Source: Marinobacter maritimus
GTDB taxonomy: Bacteria; Pseudomonadota; Gammaproteobacteria; Pseudomonadales; Oleiphilaceae
Direction of reading: 5' to 3'
Assembly (NCBI RefSeq): GCF_007671675.1
Contig: NZ_VCGW01000001.1
Span: 186,001 to 250,000, forward strand
DNA length: 64,000 bases
Shown: positions 1 to 8,187 of the stretch, piece after piece
How the letters are laid out: every line of letters starts with the position of its first letter
How positions within the stretch are numbered: position 1 is the first letter of the stretch
Notes under the pieces: generated by a model
What the model was told of the DNA's origin: nothing
Seen by the model: the letters and a program-made list of their open reading frames with translations, nothing else
The model's database searches: none
Position numbers and translations under genes: made by a program

Positions 1-330
1 AATGGCGCTGGCTGGCGGGCCTACAAACACGATGCCGGCGTCTTTGCAGGCATCGGAAAAGCCGGCGTTTTCGGAGAGGAAGCCGTAACCGGGGTGGATG
101 CAATCCGCGCCGGTTTTGCGTGCGGCATCGAGTATGGCGTCGGCGTTCAGGTAGGACGCCGCTACTTGTGCTGGGCCTATGCAAACGGCTTCATCTGCCA
201 GTTCGGTATGCATGGCGTGGGCGTCTGCTTCGGAGTAGACGGCGACGGTGCGGTATCCGAGGGCTTTGGCGGTACGAATAATGCGGACGGCGATTTCGCC
301 CCGGTTCGCTATTAGTAACTTTTTTAGCAT
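1..330 (-). CDS. atuF: Geranyl-CoA carboxylase biotin-containing alpha subunit (AtuF), N-terminal part, truncated by window edge
   Basis: The first 110 codons of a biotin carboxylase subunit are visible; the gene continues past base 1. The ATP-dependent biotin carboxylase N-terminal domain is clear: [17 protein letters not shown] near residues 6-22 and [15 protein letters not shown] near residues 74-88. The ATG at 328-330 is preceded by GAGA at a workable distance. It closes the atuABCDE run, so it is read as the alpha partner of AtuC. Together they would carboxylate cis-geranyl-CoA at the beta-methyl group in acyclic terpene catabolism. The alternative is the leucine-pathway methylcrotonyl-CoA carboxylase alpha subunit, which is very similar; the atuA and atuB neighbours favour atu. 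The biotinyl domain lies outside the window. Confidence 0.85.
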   Translation of the reverse strand, partial: MLKKLLIANRGEIAVRIIRTAKALGYRTVAVYSEADAHAMHTELADEAVCIGPAQVAASYLNADAILDAARKTGADCIHPGYGFLSENAGFSDACKDAGIVFVGPPASAI

Positions 331-360
331 TGTGCTGGTCTCTTAAATTCGTGCCAGTCC

Positions 361-474
361 GCGCTTGGGTGCTGGGGAGTTTCCAGAAAACCGCTACGAG
401 CACATCCATGTGCGCTTGTTTCGGGCCATCCATGGCCCTCTACATTTTCTGAAAACTCCCCAACACCCAAGCGC
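361..474 (-). repeat. Twin-hairpin element, copy 1 (between atuE and atuF)
   Basis: An inverted repeat has 30-nt arms at 361-390 and 445-474 around a 54-nt interior. Arms differ at two positions; both are C/A on the plus strand, so they become G-U wobbles in the minus-strand transcript. The interior, read on the minus strand, holds two small hairpins: GGGCCAT-GG-ATGGCCC and GCACAT-GG-ATGTGC, then GTAGCGG before the second arm. It begins 7 nt after the atuE stop codon. The interior matches the other copies; the stem sequence does not, apart from a few innermost bases. Confidence 0.9.
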
Positions 475-481
475 TCCTTCA

Positions 482-1303
482 TCAATTGTTCGTGTCTGCC
501 CATGCAGGAGCACGTTTTTGCATGAACGCCATAGTGCCCTCGGTTCCCTCGCTGCCTCTGACGGCTGCTGTGAACATTTCCGCAGCGCTGTCGAGTAATC
601 CGCTCATGGATTCGTGCCCAACCCGATGGAGCAGGGCTTTGGTTTCTGCCGTGGCGTTGGGGGCGCAGTGGCGAATGCGTTCCAGTGCATGAGTCAGCAT
701 GTCGTTAAGTTCTTCATCCGATGCTGCCGCCTGGTGAACGATTCCCAACGCACAGGCTTCTTCCGCTCCGACTCTTAATCCAAGTAGTGCAAGTCGACGG
801 GCCTGTGTCAGGCCTATGCGTTCAACAACAAATGGAGCGATCTGGGCCGGGATAATGCCGAGGGAGGTTTCCGGCATGCCGAATTTGGCTGTGGGGCCGG
901 CGATAGCGACGTCGGATACGCAGGCCAGTCCAAAGCCGCCGCCCATAACAGCACCTTCGGTGATGGCGATGACGACTTTGGAGGATTCGTTTACCTGCTG
1001 AATCATCTGCCCGAAGGCGCGGTTGAGGCGGTAGAAGGGGTCGGTTTCGCCTTCACCGGCTTTCTGGTTTCGGGCGCCGGCCATGTCCTTGATATCACCG
1101 CCGGCACAGAAGTGGCCGCCTGCACCACGGATCACCACGGCGCGTATGCTGGTATCGGATTCCACTTCAGTAAAGATCGTGGACAGCTCCGCCACCATTT
1201 GCAGGCTCATGGCATTCCGGGAGTCTGGCCGGTTGATGGTGATGTGCAGGGCTGGCCCCTGTTTTTCCAGAAGCAGTGTTTCGCAATGAGGCAAGGTTTC
1301 CAT
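482..1303 (-). CDS. atuE: Isohexenylglutaconyl-CoA hydratase (AtuE), crotonase family
   Basis: A 273-aa enoyl-CoA hydratase/isomerase-fold protein. GGHFCAGGDI (residues 62-71) and EGAVMGGGFGLA (117-128) form the oxyanion hole, and FGMPETSLGI (141-150) carries the glutamate position used for water addition. In the atu pathway AtuE hydrates isohexenylglutaconyl-CoA, the product of geranyl-CoA carboxylation. The start is the ATG at 1303, with GGAG about 9 nt upstream. The longer reading to 1372 runs into hairpin copy 2 and is rejected. The leucine-pathway 3-methylglutaconyl-CoA hydratase (LiuC) is the closest alternative. Cytoplasmic; cotranscribed with its neighbours by arrangement. Confidence 0.85.
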   Translation of the reverse strand: METLPHCETLLLEKQGPALHITINRPDSRNAMSLQMVAELSTIFTEVESDTSIRAVVIRGAGGHFCAGGDIKDMAGARNQKAGEGETDPFYRLNRAFGQMIQQVNESSKVVIAITEGAVMGGGFGLACVSDVAIAGPTAKFGMPETSLGIIPAQIAPFVVERIGLTQARRLALLGLRVGAEEACALGIVHQAAASDEELNDMLTHALERIRHCAPNATAETKALLHRVGHESMSGLLDSAAEMFTAAVRGSEGTEGTMAFMQKRAPAWADTNN

Positions 1304-1338
1304 AAAACGACTCCAAGAATATTGTACGGGGCTGGCGG

Positions 1339-1436
1339 CCCGGCATGGCTGTTCAGGACTGTTGAGGGCCATGGATGGCCCGATTCAAGCCCTACATGGA
1401 TGTACTTGTGGGCGTGTCCTGAACAGCCATGCCGGG
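1339..1436 (+). repeat. Twin-hairpin element, copy 2 (between atuD and atuE)
   Basis: Perfect 21-nt inverted arms lie at 1339-1359 and 1416-1436 with a 56-nt interior. The interior reads on the plus strand as GGGCCAT-GG-ATGGCCC followed by CAAG-CCC-TACAT-GG-ATGTA-CTTG. It lies opposite in orientation to copy 1, within the 154-nt gap between atuD and atuE. The second hairpin has changed on both sides relative to copy 1 (GCACAT/ATGTGC to TACAT/ATGTA), so pairing is kept while sequence changes. Confidence 0.9.
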
Positions 1437-1457
1437 GTGTCGGTCTTGCACCTAAGT

Positions 1458-2618
1458 TCAGCTTTTGCGCTTGCCAGGCAAAGTCCCCATAAGCTTGCAA
1501 ATGATCCCCAGCATGATCTCATCGGCACCGCCGCCAATAGACACCAAACGGACATCCCGAAACGCACGGGATGCAGGGTTGTCCCACATAAAGCCGTTGC
1601 CGCCCCAGTACTGCAGGCAACTGTCGGTCACTTCACGGCCCAGGCGGCCGGCTTTCAGCTTGGCCATGGACGCGAGTTTGGTGACGTCCTTGCCTTCGAT
1701 GTGCAGTTCACAAGCCTGATAGGTCAGGGCGCGCAGAGCTTCTACTTCGGTTTGCAGTTCGGCCAGGCGGAAGTGAATGACCTGGTTGTCGATCAGCGGT
1801 GTGCCGAAGGTCTTGCGCTCGCGGCAATACTCGATGGTCTGATCAATGCAGTTTTCCAGCGCCTTGATGACGTTGGCGGCACCCCACAAACGTTCTTCCT
1901 GGAACTGCAGCATTTGCATCATGAAACCGGTGCCTTCGGCGCCGATGCGGTAGCGTTGGGGTACACGAACGTCGTCGAAGAAGATCTGGGCGGTTTCCGA
2001 GGAGCGCATGCCCAGCTTGTTCAAATGCGGGCTGAAGGTGATGCCCGGGGAGTTCATGGGAACCACGATTAGTGATTTGTTTTTGTGCGGCTTGTCGTCA
2101 CTGGTGTTCGCCAGCAGGCAGATAAAATCAGCTTGTGGGCTGTTGGTGATCCACATTTTCGAGCCGTTGATGATGTAGTCATCGCCGTCTTTTTTTGCGT
2201 TGGTTTTCAGGCCAGCTACGTCGGAACCGGCACCCACTTCGCTTACGCCAATGCAGCCCACCATGTCGCCGGCAATGGCCGGTGCAAGAAAGGTGCGCTT
2301 CAGTTCGTCAGAACCAAAGCGGGATATGGCAGGTGTGCACATGTCGGTCTGTACGCCGATGGCCAGAGGTACGCCACCACAGTGAGCCATACCCAACTCT
2401 TCAGCCGCTACGAGGTTGTAGCTGTAATCGAGCCCCATGCCGCCGTATTCTTCGGGCTTTTGAATGCCCAGCAAACCGAGGTCGCCCATTTTCTTGAACA
2501 GTTCGTGAATGGGGAACTGGCCGGCTTCTTCCCATTCGTCGCAATGGGGGTTAATTTCTTTCTGCACGAAATCGCGGACGGTTTTTCTCAGGGCTTCGTG
2601 TTCGGCTGTGAATTTCAC
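1458..2618 (-). CDS. atuD: Citronellyl-CoA dehydrogenase (AtuD), acyl-CoA dehydrogenase family
   Basis: A 386-aa FAD-dependent acyl-CoA dehydrogenase of normal family length. The first family signature is GVSEVGAGSDVAGLKT in the middle domain. The second is QYWGGNGFMWDNPASRAFRD near the C-terminus, followed by SIGGGADEIM with the glutamate in the catalytic-base position. It should oxidise citronellyl-CoA to geranyl-CoA, passing electrons to ETF. The start is taken as GTG at 2618 because AGGAGA lies about 8 nt upstream and the protein then begins at the usual family N-terminus. The longer frame (to 2807) translates through hairpin copy 3 and is rejected. The liu isovaleryl-CoA dehydrogenase is the alternative. 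Confidence 0.87.
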   Translation of the reverse strand: MKFTAEHEALRKTVRDFVQKEINPHCDEWEEAGQFPIHELFKKMGDLGLLGIQKPEEYGGMGLDYSYNLVAAEELGMAHCGGVPLAIGVQTDMCTPAISRFGSDELKRTFLAPAIAGDMVGCIGVSEVGAGSDVAGLKTNAKKDGDDYIINGSKMWITNSPQADFICLLANTSDDKPHKNKSLIVVPMNSPGITFSPHLNKLGMRSSETAQIFFDDVRVPQRYRIGAEGTGFMMQMLQFQEERLWGAANVIKALENCIDQTIEYCRERKTFGTPLIDNQVIHFRLAELQTEVEALRALTYQACELHIEGKDVTKLASMAKLKAGRLGREVTDSCLQYWGGNGFMWDNPASRAFRDVRLVSIGGGADEIMLGIICKLMGTLPGKRKS

Positions 2619-2682
2619 TTGTTGTTCTCCTGGTATCTGGTTCGTGCTTTCTTTGTTTTGGTGCACGTTCTTTGGCCTGGGC

Positions 2683-2796
2683 GGTGTGGGTGCGGGATTT
2701 CCTTCCAGAAAACCGCTACGAGCACGTCCGTGTGCGCTTGTTTCCGGCCGTCCATGGCCTCCAACATTTTCTGGAAGGAAATCCCGCACCCACACC
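2683..2796 (-). repeat. Twin-hairpin element, copy 3 (between atuC and atuD, proximal to atuD)
   Basis: Perfect 30-nt inverted arms at 2683-2712 and 2767-2796 enclose a 54-nt interior. Read on the minus strand the interior begins TGTTGGAGGCCATGGACGG and ends TGCTCGTAGCGG, the same head as copies 1, 4 and 5. The stem sequence is different from all other copies except for the innermost bases (TTTTCTGG, shared in part with copy 1). It lies 64 nt upstream of the atuD start codon. Confidence 0.92.
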
Positions 2797-2938
2797 CATG
2801 TCTTCAAATTTATTGCTACGTTCAGAAATTTTTATTTGATGAGCGCCACTTGCACTCAAGCTTGTCACATGGCTCTCAACTTTCGTGTTTTGTTACCTAA
2901 GCATGCTCTTCAAATGAGTTAACTCGTGGTTTCGCTGA
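2797..2938. other. AT-rich spacer between two hairpin elements
   Basis: This 142-nt stretch separates copies 3 and 4 inside the 481-nt atuC-atuD gap. It has no convincing ORF. On the minus strand TTGAGT, 16 nt, AAATAA could be a weak internal promoter for atuD, but the match is poor and this is only a suggestion. Confidence 0.3.
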
Positions 2939-3044
2939 ACCGTCTGGGAGGGCGTGTCCAAAAATGTCGGAGGCCATGGATGGCCGGAAACAAGCGCACA
3001 CGGACGTGCTTGTAGCGGTTTTTGGACACGCCCTCCCAGACGGT
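2939..3044 (+). repeat. Twin-hairpin element, copy 4 (between atuC and atuD, proximal to atuC)
   Basis: Perfect 26-nt inverted arms at 2939-2964 and 3019-3044 enclose a 54-nt interior. The interior starts TGTCGGAGGCCATGGATGG and ends GTGCTTGTAGCGG on the plus strand. It points opposite to copy 3, which is about 140 nt away, so the two form a divergent or convergent pair depending on strand. The interior differs from copy 5 at only a few positions, while the stems are unrelated. Confidence 0.92.
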
Positions 3045-3099
3045 GCCCCCACACAAACAAGCAACCCATGAGGCGGGCCTCACTAAAGCCAAAACCCGA

Positions 3100-4716
3100 T
3101 CAGAAGCGGGCCACGCCAAATGTATTAGGCCGCAACTGACGGATTTCGGCTTCGCGGCACACGTCGAGAACCAGTGCGACTACGCGCCGGGTGTCTCTTG
3201 GGTCGATCAGGCCATCGTCCCATAGCCGTGCTGTACCGAACAGGGCAGTGGAACCGTCTTCCAGCTTCTTGGCTGTAGCCTGCTCCAGAAAATCCAGGGT
3301 TTTCGGATCAGGCTCTATGCCGCTGCGACGTTGCTTGTCCTCCGCCACTATGCGCATTACCTTGCCAGCCTGGGCCGGGCCCATTACGGCGGTTCGGCTG
3401 TTAGGCCAGGCGAAGATGAATCTCGGGTCCAGGCCGCGGCCACACATGGCGTAGTTACCTGCACCATAGGAACCGCCGATCACGATTGCGACTTTTGGAA
3501 CCCGGCAGTTAGCAACGGCCTGAATCATTTTGGAGCCGTGTTTGATGATGCCGTTCTGCTCGGAATGCGTGCCCACCATGAATCCCGTGGTGTTGTGCAG
3601 GAACAGCAGTGGCGTGCCCGCCTGATCGCAGAGCTGGATGAACTGGGCGGCTTTTGCGCTTCCGGCCGGGGTGATCGGGCCGTTGTTGCCGATGATGCCG
3701 ACGCAATGGCCTTCAATTCGGATGGTGCCGCATACGGTCTGGTCGTCGAACTCGTTCTTGAAGTCCATGAACTTTGAGCCGTCGGCGATGCGAGCAAGAA
3801 TTTCGCGCACATCGTAGGGCTTTTTGGAATCAGACGGGATTACGCCCAAGAGCTCTTCAGCCGCATAAAGAGGCTCGTCCCATTTCAGCTCACGCTGTGG
3901 CGGGAGCTGTTCGTTCCAGGGCAGGGCTTCCATGATGTTTCTGGCCTGGCGGATGCCGTCGGCATCGTCTTCGGCCAGGTACTCGGCGGTGCCGGCGACC
4001 TGTGCGTGCATGTCTGCGCCGCCGAGTTCTTCATCGTCGGCTATTTCGCCGGTTGCGGCCTTCAGCAATGGTGGGCCGGCCAGGAACATTTTTGCCTGGC
4101 CGCGGATAGCGATTACATAATCCGACAAGCCCGGCTGGTAGGCGCCGCCGGCGGTGGCGTTGCCGTGTACCACGGTAACCTGTGGTAGCCCGGCAGCGGA
4201 CATCCGCGCCTGGTTGGCGAAGCCACGGGCGCCCTGCACGAAAATATCCGTGGCGTAGTTAAGGTTGGCGCCGCCGCTCTCGGACAGGGAGACTACCGGC
4301 AATTTGTTCTCTTTGGCGATCTGTTGCAGGCGCAAGGTTTTATCCAGACCTGCCGGCGTGATGGTGCCGCCTTTGATGGCGCTGTTGCTGGCAACCACCA
4401 GGCAGCGTATGCCGCTAACGGTGCCAATACCGGCGATGATGTTGCCACCGGCCATGCTGCCGTCTTTGTCATCGTGCATCTTGTAGCCGGCCAGTGAACA
4501 AAGCTCCAGGAAAGGTGTACCACGATCCAGCAGGCGGTTAATGCGATCCCGGGGCAGAAGTTTTTTGCGCTTGGTGAACTTTTCCCGCGCGGCCTCTGCC
4601 AGGTCGAGCACCTTTTGCTCTACATCCCGGAAGGTCTGGATGTGTGCGTTCATGGCCTCGGTGTTGCCACGGAACTCGTCAGACTGCGGATTAACGCTGG
4701 TTTCCAGTGTTTGCAT
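3100..4716 (-). CDS. atuC: Geranyl-CoA carboxylase carboxyltransferase beta subunit (AtuC)
   Basis: A 538-aa acyl-CoA carboxyltransferase, the length expected for AtuC/methylcrotonyl-CoA carboxylase beta. The N-terminal half has ESGGANLNYATDIFVQGARG and GNATAGGAYQPGLSDYV. The C-terminal half has GNNGPITPAGSAKAAQF, LHNTTGFMVG and GGSYGAGNYAMCGRG, which form the paired crotonase-like folds that bind carboxybiotin and acyl-CoA. It partners with AtuF. It starts 9 nt downstream of the atuB stop, so the two are closely coupled, whereas 481 nt with two hairpin elements separate it from atuD. LiuB is the alternative identity; atuA and atuB next door argue against it. Confidence 0.88.
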   Translation of the reverse strand: MQTLETSVNPQSDEFRGNTEAMNAHIQTFRDVEQKVLDLAEAAREKFTKRKKLLPRDRINRLLDRGTPFLELCSLAGYKMHDDKDGSMAGGNIIAGIGTVSGIRCLVVASNSAIKGGTITPAGLDKTLRLQQIAKENKLPVVSLSESGGANLNYATDIFVQGARGFANQARMSAAGLPQVTVVHGNATAGGAYQPGLSDYVIAIRGQAKMFLAGPPLLKAATGEIADDEELGGADMHAQVAGTAEYLAEDDADGIRQARNIMEALPWNEQLPPQRELKWDEPLYAAEELLGVIPSDSKKPYDVREILARIADGSKFMDFKNEFDDQTVCGTIRIEGHCVGIIGNNGPITPAGSAKAAQFIQLCDQAGTPLLFLHNTTGFMVGTHSEQNGIIKHGSKMIQAVANCRVPKVAIVIGGSYGAGNYAMCGRGLDPRFIFAWPNSRTAVMGPAQAGKVMRIVAEDKQRRSGIEPDPKTLDFLEQATAKKLEDGSTALFGTARLWDDGLIDPRDTRRVVALVLDVCREAEIRQLRPNTFGVARF

Positions 4717-4725
4717 AAAAATTTT

Positions 4726-5592
4726 TCAATCCTCGCTGAGCACTTTGGGTGTGACTGCCCGATGAAAACCGTTGTAAGGCTCGTTATTCTTGGCCTTGGG
4801 AAACGGCCATACGCGCCCACCCTGTGACGCTGCGCCATCAATGCGCAGGCAGTCGCCATTGACAAAGGAGGCGCCCGGGCTCAGCAAGAAGCAGATGGCC
4901 GAGCTTATTTCCGACTCAGTGCCCATGCGTTTAATAGGAACGTTATCGCCGAGGCTGCGAATCCATTGCTTCATGTGTTCGGGGTAGTTGTCCATGCCGC
5001 TGGAAGCAATCCATCCGGGCGCGACGGCATTCACGCGAACGCCGGACGTGCCCCATTCCACCGCAGCGGTTTGGGTGAAATTCACCATGCCTGCCCGAGC
5101 CGCGCCCGAATGCCCCATGCCCGGCATACCACCCCACATGTCGGCCACGATATTCACGATGGCGCCGCCGGTTTTCGATAGCGTCTGGGTGTAGGCTTCT
5201 CTTGCCATCAGAAAGCCGCCGGTGAGGTTGGTGCGCACCACGGTTTCCCAGCCTTTCTGATTGATGCCTGCAAGGGGGGAAGGGAACTGGCCACCGGCGT
5301 TGTTGACCAGGCCGTTCAGGCCGCCATGCTCTGCAATAATTGCCTTCACCGTGGCTTTTACAGACTCCTCTTCACGGATATCGCAAACATGCGCCGAGGC
5401 TATGCCGCCGTCCTCAAGTATCTCTGCTTTTACGGATTCAACTTTCTCTGCTTTCCGACCGACCAGCGCAACCCTGGCGCCCAGAGAAGCGAGTTCGTGG
5501 GCGGTACAGCGGCCGATACCGGAGCCGCCGCCGGTTACGATAAATGTCTGACCCTTGAATAGGTCGGGGTGAAAAACAGATTGATAGCTCAT
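4726..5592 (-). CDS. atuB: AtuB-like short-chain dehydrogenase/reductase, trans-2-enoyl-CoA reductase-like active site
   Basis: A 288-aa SDR with TGGGSGIG at residues 20-27 (NADP/NAD binding) and VNNAGGQ further on. AtuB has been proposed to oxidise citronellol or citronellal. The usual catalytic YxxxK is absent: the equivalent stretch reads GHSGAARAGMVN, with serine and arginine in place of the tyrosine and lysine, as in peroxisomal trans-2-enoyl-CoA reductase. RVNAVAPGWI and CFLLSPGASFVNG follow that family as well. It sits between atuA and atuC with gaps of 23 and 9 nt, so membership in the operon is secure; the reaction is less so. Confidence 0.8.
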   Translation of the reverse strand: MSYQSVFHPDLFKGQTFIVTGGGSGIGRCTAHELASLGARVALVGRKAEKVESVKAEILEDGGIASAHVCDIREEESVKATVKAIIAEHGGLNGLVNNAGGQFPSPLAGINQKGWETVVRTNLTGGFLMAREAYTQTLSKTGGAIVNIVADMWGGMPGMGHSGAARAGMVNFTQTAAVEWGTSGVRVNAVAPGWIASSGMDNYPEHMKQWIRSLGDNVPIKRMGTESEISSAICFLLSPGASFVNGDCLRIDGAASQGGRVWPFPKAKNNEPYNGFHRAVTPKVLSED

Positions 5593-5615
5593 AGTTTAAA
5601 AACCTTGTTCAATGT

Positions 5616-7412
5616 TCAGGCGTTAACCAGCCCGGAGGGCACTGGCACCGGAAACTCCAGTAACTGCTGGGCAAACGCCTTGCCTTGCGGATCAATACGC
5701 AGGCTGGCAACACCGCCCCCGCCCAGGCTGTGTTCAAGCAAGAAATTAAACGCATGGAACCCTGGCAGCGTCCAACGAGTAACCTTGCCAGTCTCAGGGT
5801 TTAATGTGTGGGACATCCACTGGGCAACAGCTTCTTCGGTCAATGCAGCCGCAATAAACGGAACGAACTCCGGTTTGCGCGCTACAACACCAATGTTGCT
5901 GTGGTCGCCCTTGTCACCGCTGCGCGCCCAGGCTAAATCAATCAAGGGCACCGTGGTGTCGGTAACCGATGCGCCTTGGATTTCGGGTTGGTCTTTGATC
6001 TGGCCAGGCTGGAATCCACCGGCCGGATTAACATCAACCGGTGTTACCTGACCGTTCAGATCAACAGACACCGTAACCTCGCTTTTGGGTACCAGGCAGG
6101 AATAGAGCCGAATCTTGGGCCAGACCGTTGGTCGGCCACCCACAATGCCCGTCAAACCGGGTGCCATGCCGGTAGCGGCCTGCGCGATCTCCCGGGAAAA
6201 GAGGACAAGAGCGCCTTTTTTTGCATGTGCAGCACTGATCTTTACGACAACTTCCCGGCTGCCCTGGCCACGCCCTTGCTTGCCGTAGGTGGTTTCAGTA
6301 CCCAGCAATTCGATGCTGGTTTCGGTGTAATCGGGCAAGCCGCGTTCCTGAAACAACCGGGATGTTTTGGTAAGAATCGCTTCTGCAACAGCCTGGGCTT
6401 TCTTCGGGGCATCCATGCCTGCAAGCAGGAAGGTTGCTGTGCACTTGAAACCGTCTGGCCAGGTACCGGATACCTTGTAGCTGTCAGTTGGCGGCAAGCC
6501 TCGTGCGCCGCGAACGGTTACACGGTCTGGCCCGCTTTCTTCCAAACTCACATCCGTAAAGTCGCAGGTAACATCCGGCAAGAAGTACGCCCGGGGGTCG
6601 CCAATTTCGTAAACCAGTTGCTCGGCGACGGTGCCGCGGCTTACCTGGCCACCGGTATCTTCCGGCTTGGTAATAACGAAATCACCATTTGCGCTTACCT
6701 CGGCAATAGGGAAGCCCATGTCGGCGAAGCCTTCAGCGATGTTTTCCCAATCGGTAAAGTTACCGCCCGTAGCCTGTGCGCCGCACTCCAGAAGGTGGCC
6801 GGCAAGGCTACCTTGCGCCAGTTCGTCGTAATCCGCCCAGCCCCAGCCGAATTCGTGAACCAGTGGAGCGAGTATCAAAGCGCTGTCTACCACTCGGCCT
6901 GTAAGAACAATGTCGGCGCCTTGATCCAGAGCTGCTGCTAAACCAGAGGCTCCAAGGTAGGCGTTAAGGCTAACCATCATTGCCGGCATGGGCTGACCCG
7001 TGGCCATTTCAGCAATACCGGCTTTGCTCAATGCCTGTTTTTTAGGCAGCAGGTCATCCCCGAGTACCAAGGCAATTTTCATGTCTACGCCGGCCTTTTC
7101 ACACAGCGCTTGCAAGGCATCACGGCAGGCCACCGGGTTTACGCCACCCGCGTTGGTCAGCACTCGAATGCCTTTTTCTTTGATATCGGCAAGCAGTGGT
7201 CCCATAACGGTTTCAACGAAATCCCGAGCGTAGCCCTGACTGGAATCTTTCATCTTCTGACCAGCCATGATCGACATGGTGACCTCAGCCAGATAATCGG
7301 CAACCAGGTAGTCAATATTACCTTTGTGAACCAGCTGCGAGGCGGCCGTTTCGGTGTCGCCCCAGAATGCGGACGAACAACCGATACGAACAGTTTTCGA
7401 GGAATCAGCCAT
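5616..7412 (-). CDS. atuA: Acyclic terpene utilisation protein AtuA (DUF1446 family)
   Basis: A 598-aa protein of the AtuA family, the hallmark of acyclic terpene utilisation clusters. The N-terminal portion begins [20 protein letters not shown] and includes [12 protein letters not shown] and [19 protein letters not shown]. The C-terminal segment, [21 protein letters not shown], is the small conserved domain found in this family. Its enzymatic role is not established. The start is the ATG at 7412, with AGGA upstream; the frame stays open to 7550 but that would cross the operator and promoter region. It is the first gene of the operon, divergent from the TetR regulator. Confidence 0.87.
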   Translation of the reverse strand: MADSSKTVRIGCSSAFWGDTETAASQLVHKGNIDYLVADYLAEVTMSIMAGQKMKDSSQGYARDFVETVMGPLLADIKEKGIRVLTNAGGVNPVACRDALQALCEKAGVDMKIALVLGDDLLPKKQALSKAGIAEMATGQPMPAMMVSLNAYLGASGLAAALDQGADIVLTGRVVDSALILAPLVHEFGWGWADYDELAQGSLAGHLLECGAQATGGNFTDWENIAEGFADMGFPIAEVSANGDFVITKPEDTGGQVSRGTVAEQLVYEIGDPRAYFLPDVTCDFTDVSLEESGPDRVTVRGARGLPPTDSYKVSGTWPDGFKCTATFLLAGMDAPKKAQAVAEAILTKTSRLFQERGLPDYTETSIELLGTETTYGKQGRGQGSREVVVKISAAHAKKGALVLFSREIAQAATGMAPGLTGIVGGRPTVWPKIRLYSCLVPKSEVTVSVDLNGQVTPVDVNPAGGFQPGQIKDQPEIQGASVTDTTVPLIDLAWARSGDKGDHSNIGVVARKPEFVPFIAAALTEEAVAQWMSHTLNPETGKVTRWTLPGFHAFNFLLEHSLGGGGVASLRIDPQGKAFAQQLLEFPVPVPSGLVNA

Positions 7413-7481
7413 GTTTAAGCATCCTGTTTTTACTGGCACTTGCTCCATGCTTAGGGGCAAGCCAATTATTGATCCATAAAC

Positions 7482-7510
7482 CAAACCATACCAAGCAAGC
7501 GCTTGGTTTG
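7482..7510. promoter_or_regulatory. Palindromic operator between atuA and atuR
   Basis: Two nested inverted repeats are present: ACCAAGC-aagc-GCTTGGT at 7490-7507, and CAAACCA (7482-7488) with TGGTTTG (7504-7510). Palindromes of this CAAGCGCTTG type are typical of TetR-family operators. Promoter-like hexamers overlap on both strands: TTGTAA (7508-7513) with TAGAAT (7530-7535) towards atuR, and TTGGTA, 18 nt, AATAAT towards atuA. AtuR binding here would repress both directions. Confidence 0.65.
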
Positions 7511-7533
7511 TAAACAGGTAAATCTCAGGTAGA

Positions 7534-8187
7534 ATGGTGGTTCTTTTCAAGCCGCTGGATCTACCCGTGAATCAAGACCAAATTCTTCAGACCCTCATTG
7601 CCGACAACCTGGTTTCAGATCCGGAGAGCGCCCGGGGTCGTTTGCTTCGCGAAGCGGCGAGGTTGTTTCGTGAGAAAGGCTATGAGCGCACGACGGTTCG
7701 GGATCTGGCGGCTGCTGTGGGTATTCAGTCGGGTAGCCTTTTTCACCATTTCCGCACCAAGGAAGAAATACTCAAAGCGGTCATGGTTGAAACCATCAGG
7801 CTCAACACGGCGGTCATGCAGGCAGCCATGGAGGCGGCTGATTCCAATCGTGACAAACTGAGGGCATTGGTCAGTGCCGAACTGGAATCGATTAACGGCC
7901 AGACTGGCGAGGCTATGGCGGTTCTGGTTTTTGAATGGCGCAGCCTCTCTGAAGTGTCCCAGGCAGAGGTGCTGAAGCTTCGTGATATCTATGAGGCCTT
8001 GTGGCTGGACGTGCTTGGCGCTCTCAAAGAGGAGGGCGCTTTGGTTGCCGATCCGTTTGTGGTGCGACGCATGCTGACGGGTGCTTTGAGCTGGACCGTA
8101 ACCTGGTATCGGCCGGAGCGCGGTGGCCTTACCCGGGAAGGACTGACCGATCAGGTGGTCGCAATGCTGGGCCTGAGCCAGCCCTGA
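7534..8187 (+). CDS. atuR: TetR-family repressor, probable AtuR
   Basis: A 217-aa TetR/AcrR regulator. The helix-turn-helix lies near residues 29-76, including [20 protein letters not shown] and [17 protein letters not shown]; the rest is the ligand-binding helical domain. It is divergent from atuA with a palindromic operator in the 121-nt gap, the arrangement of atuR in P. aeruginosa. The start is uncertain. ATG 7534 has AGG close upstream, but a promoter-like TAGAAT overlaps it, so GTG 7567 is also possible. The likely inducer is an acyclic terpenoid or its CoA ester, by analogy. Confidence 0.8.
   Translation: MVVLFKPLDLPVNQDQILQTLIADNLVSDPESARGRLLREAARLFREKGYERTTVRDLAAAVGIQSGSLFHHFRTKEEILKAVMVETIRLNTAVMQAAMEAADSNRDKLRALVSAELESINGQTGEAMAVLVFEWRSLSEVSQAEVLKLRDIYEALWLDVLGALKEEGALVADPFVVRRMLTGALSWTVTWYRPERGGLTREGLTDQVVAMLGLSQP

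Noticed and set aside
361..474. Integron attC sites (imperfect palindromes with variable stems)
   Set aside because: No integrase, no gene cassettes, no RYYYAAC core sites, and the constant part is the head rather than the ends.
2085..2900. Long plus-strand open frame of 271 codons
   Set aside because: It is antisense to atuD, runs through hairpin copy 3 and has no family features; atuD in the other strand is certain.
361..3044. CRISPR-like array from the repeated heads near the left end
   Set aside because: Copies are 0.1-1.2 kb apart, change orientation, are separated by genes, and are hairpins with different stems; no cas genes are present.
7413..7550. N-terminal extension of AtuA to base 7550
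   Set aside because: It would cover the operator and divergent promoter; ATG 7412 has a ribosome binding site and gives the family N-terminus.
1..8187. Leucine/isovalerate (liu) operon instead of atu
   Set aside because: The dehydrogenase, carboxylase and hydratase would fit either, but atuA (DUF1446) and atuB, and the divergent TetR regulator, are specific to the atu arrangement.
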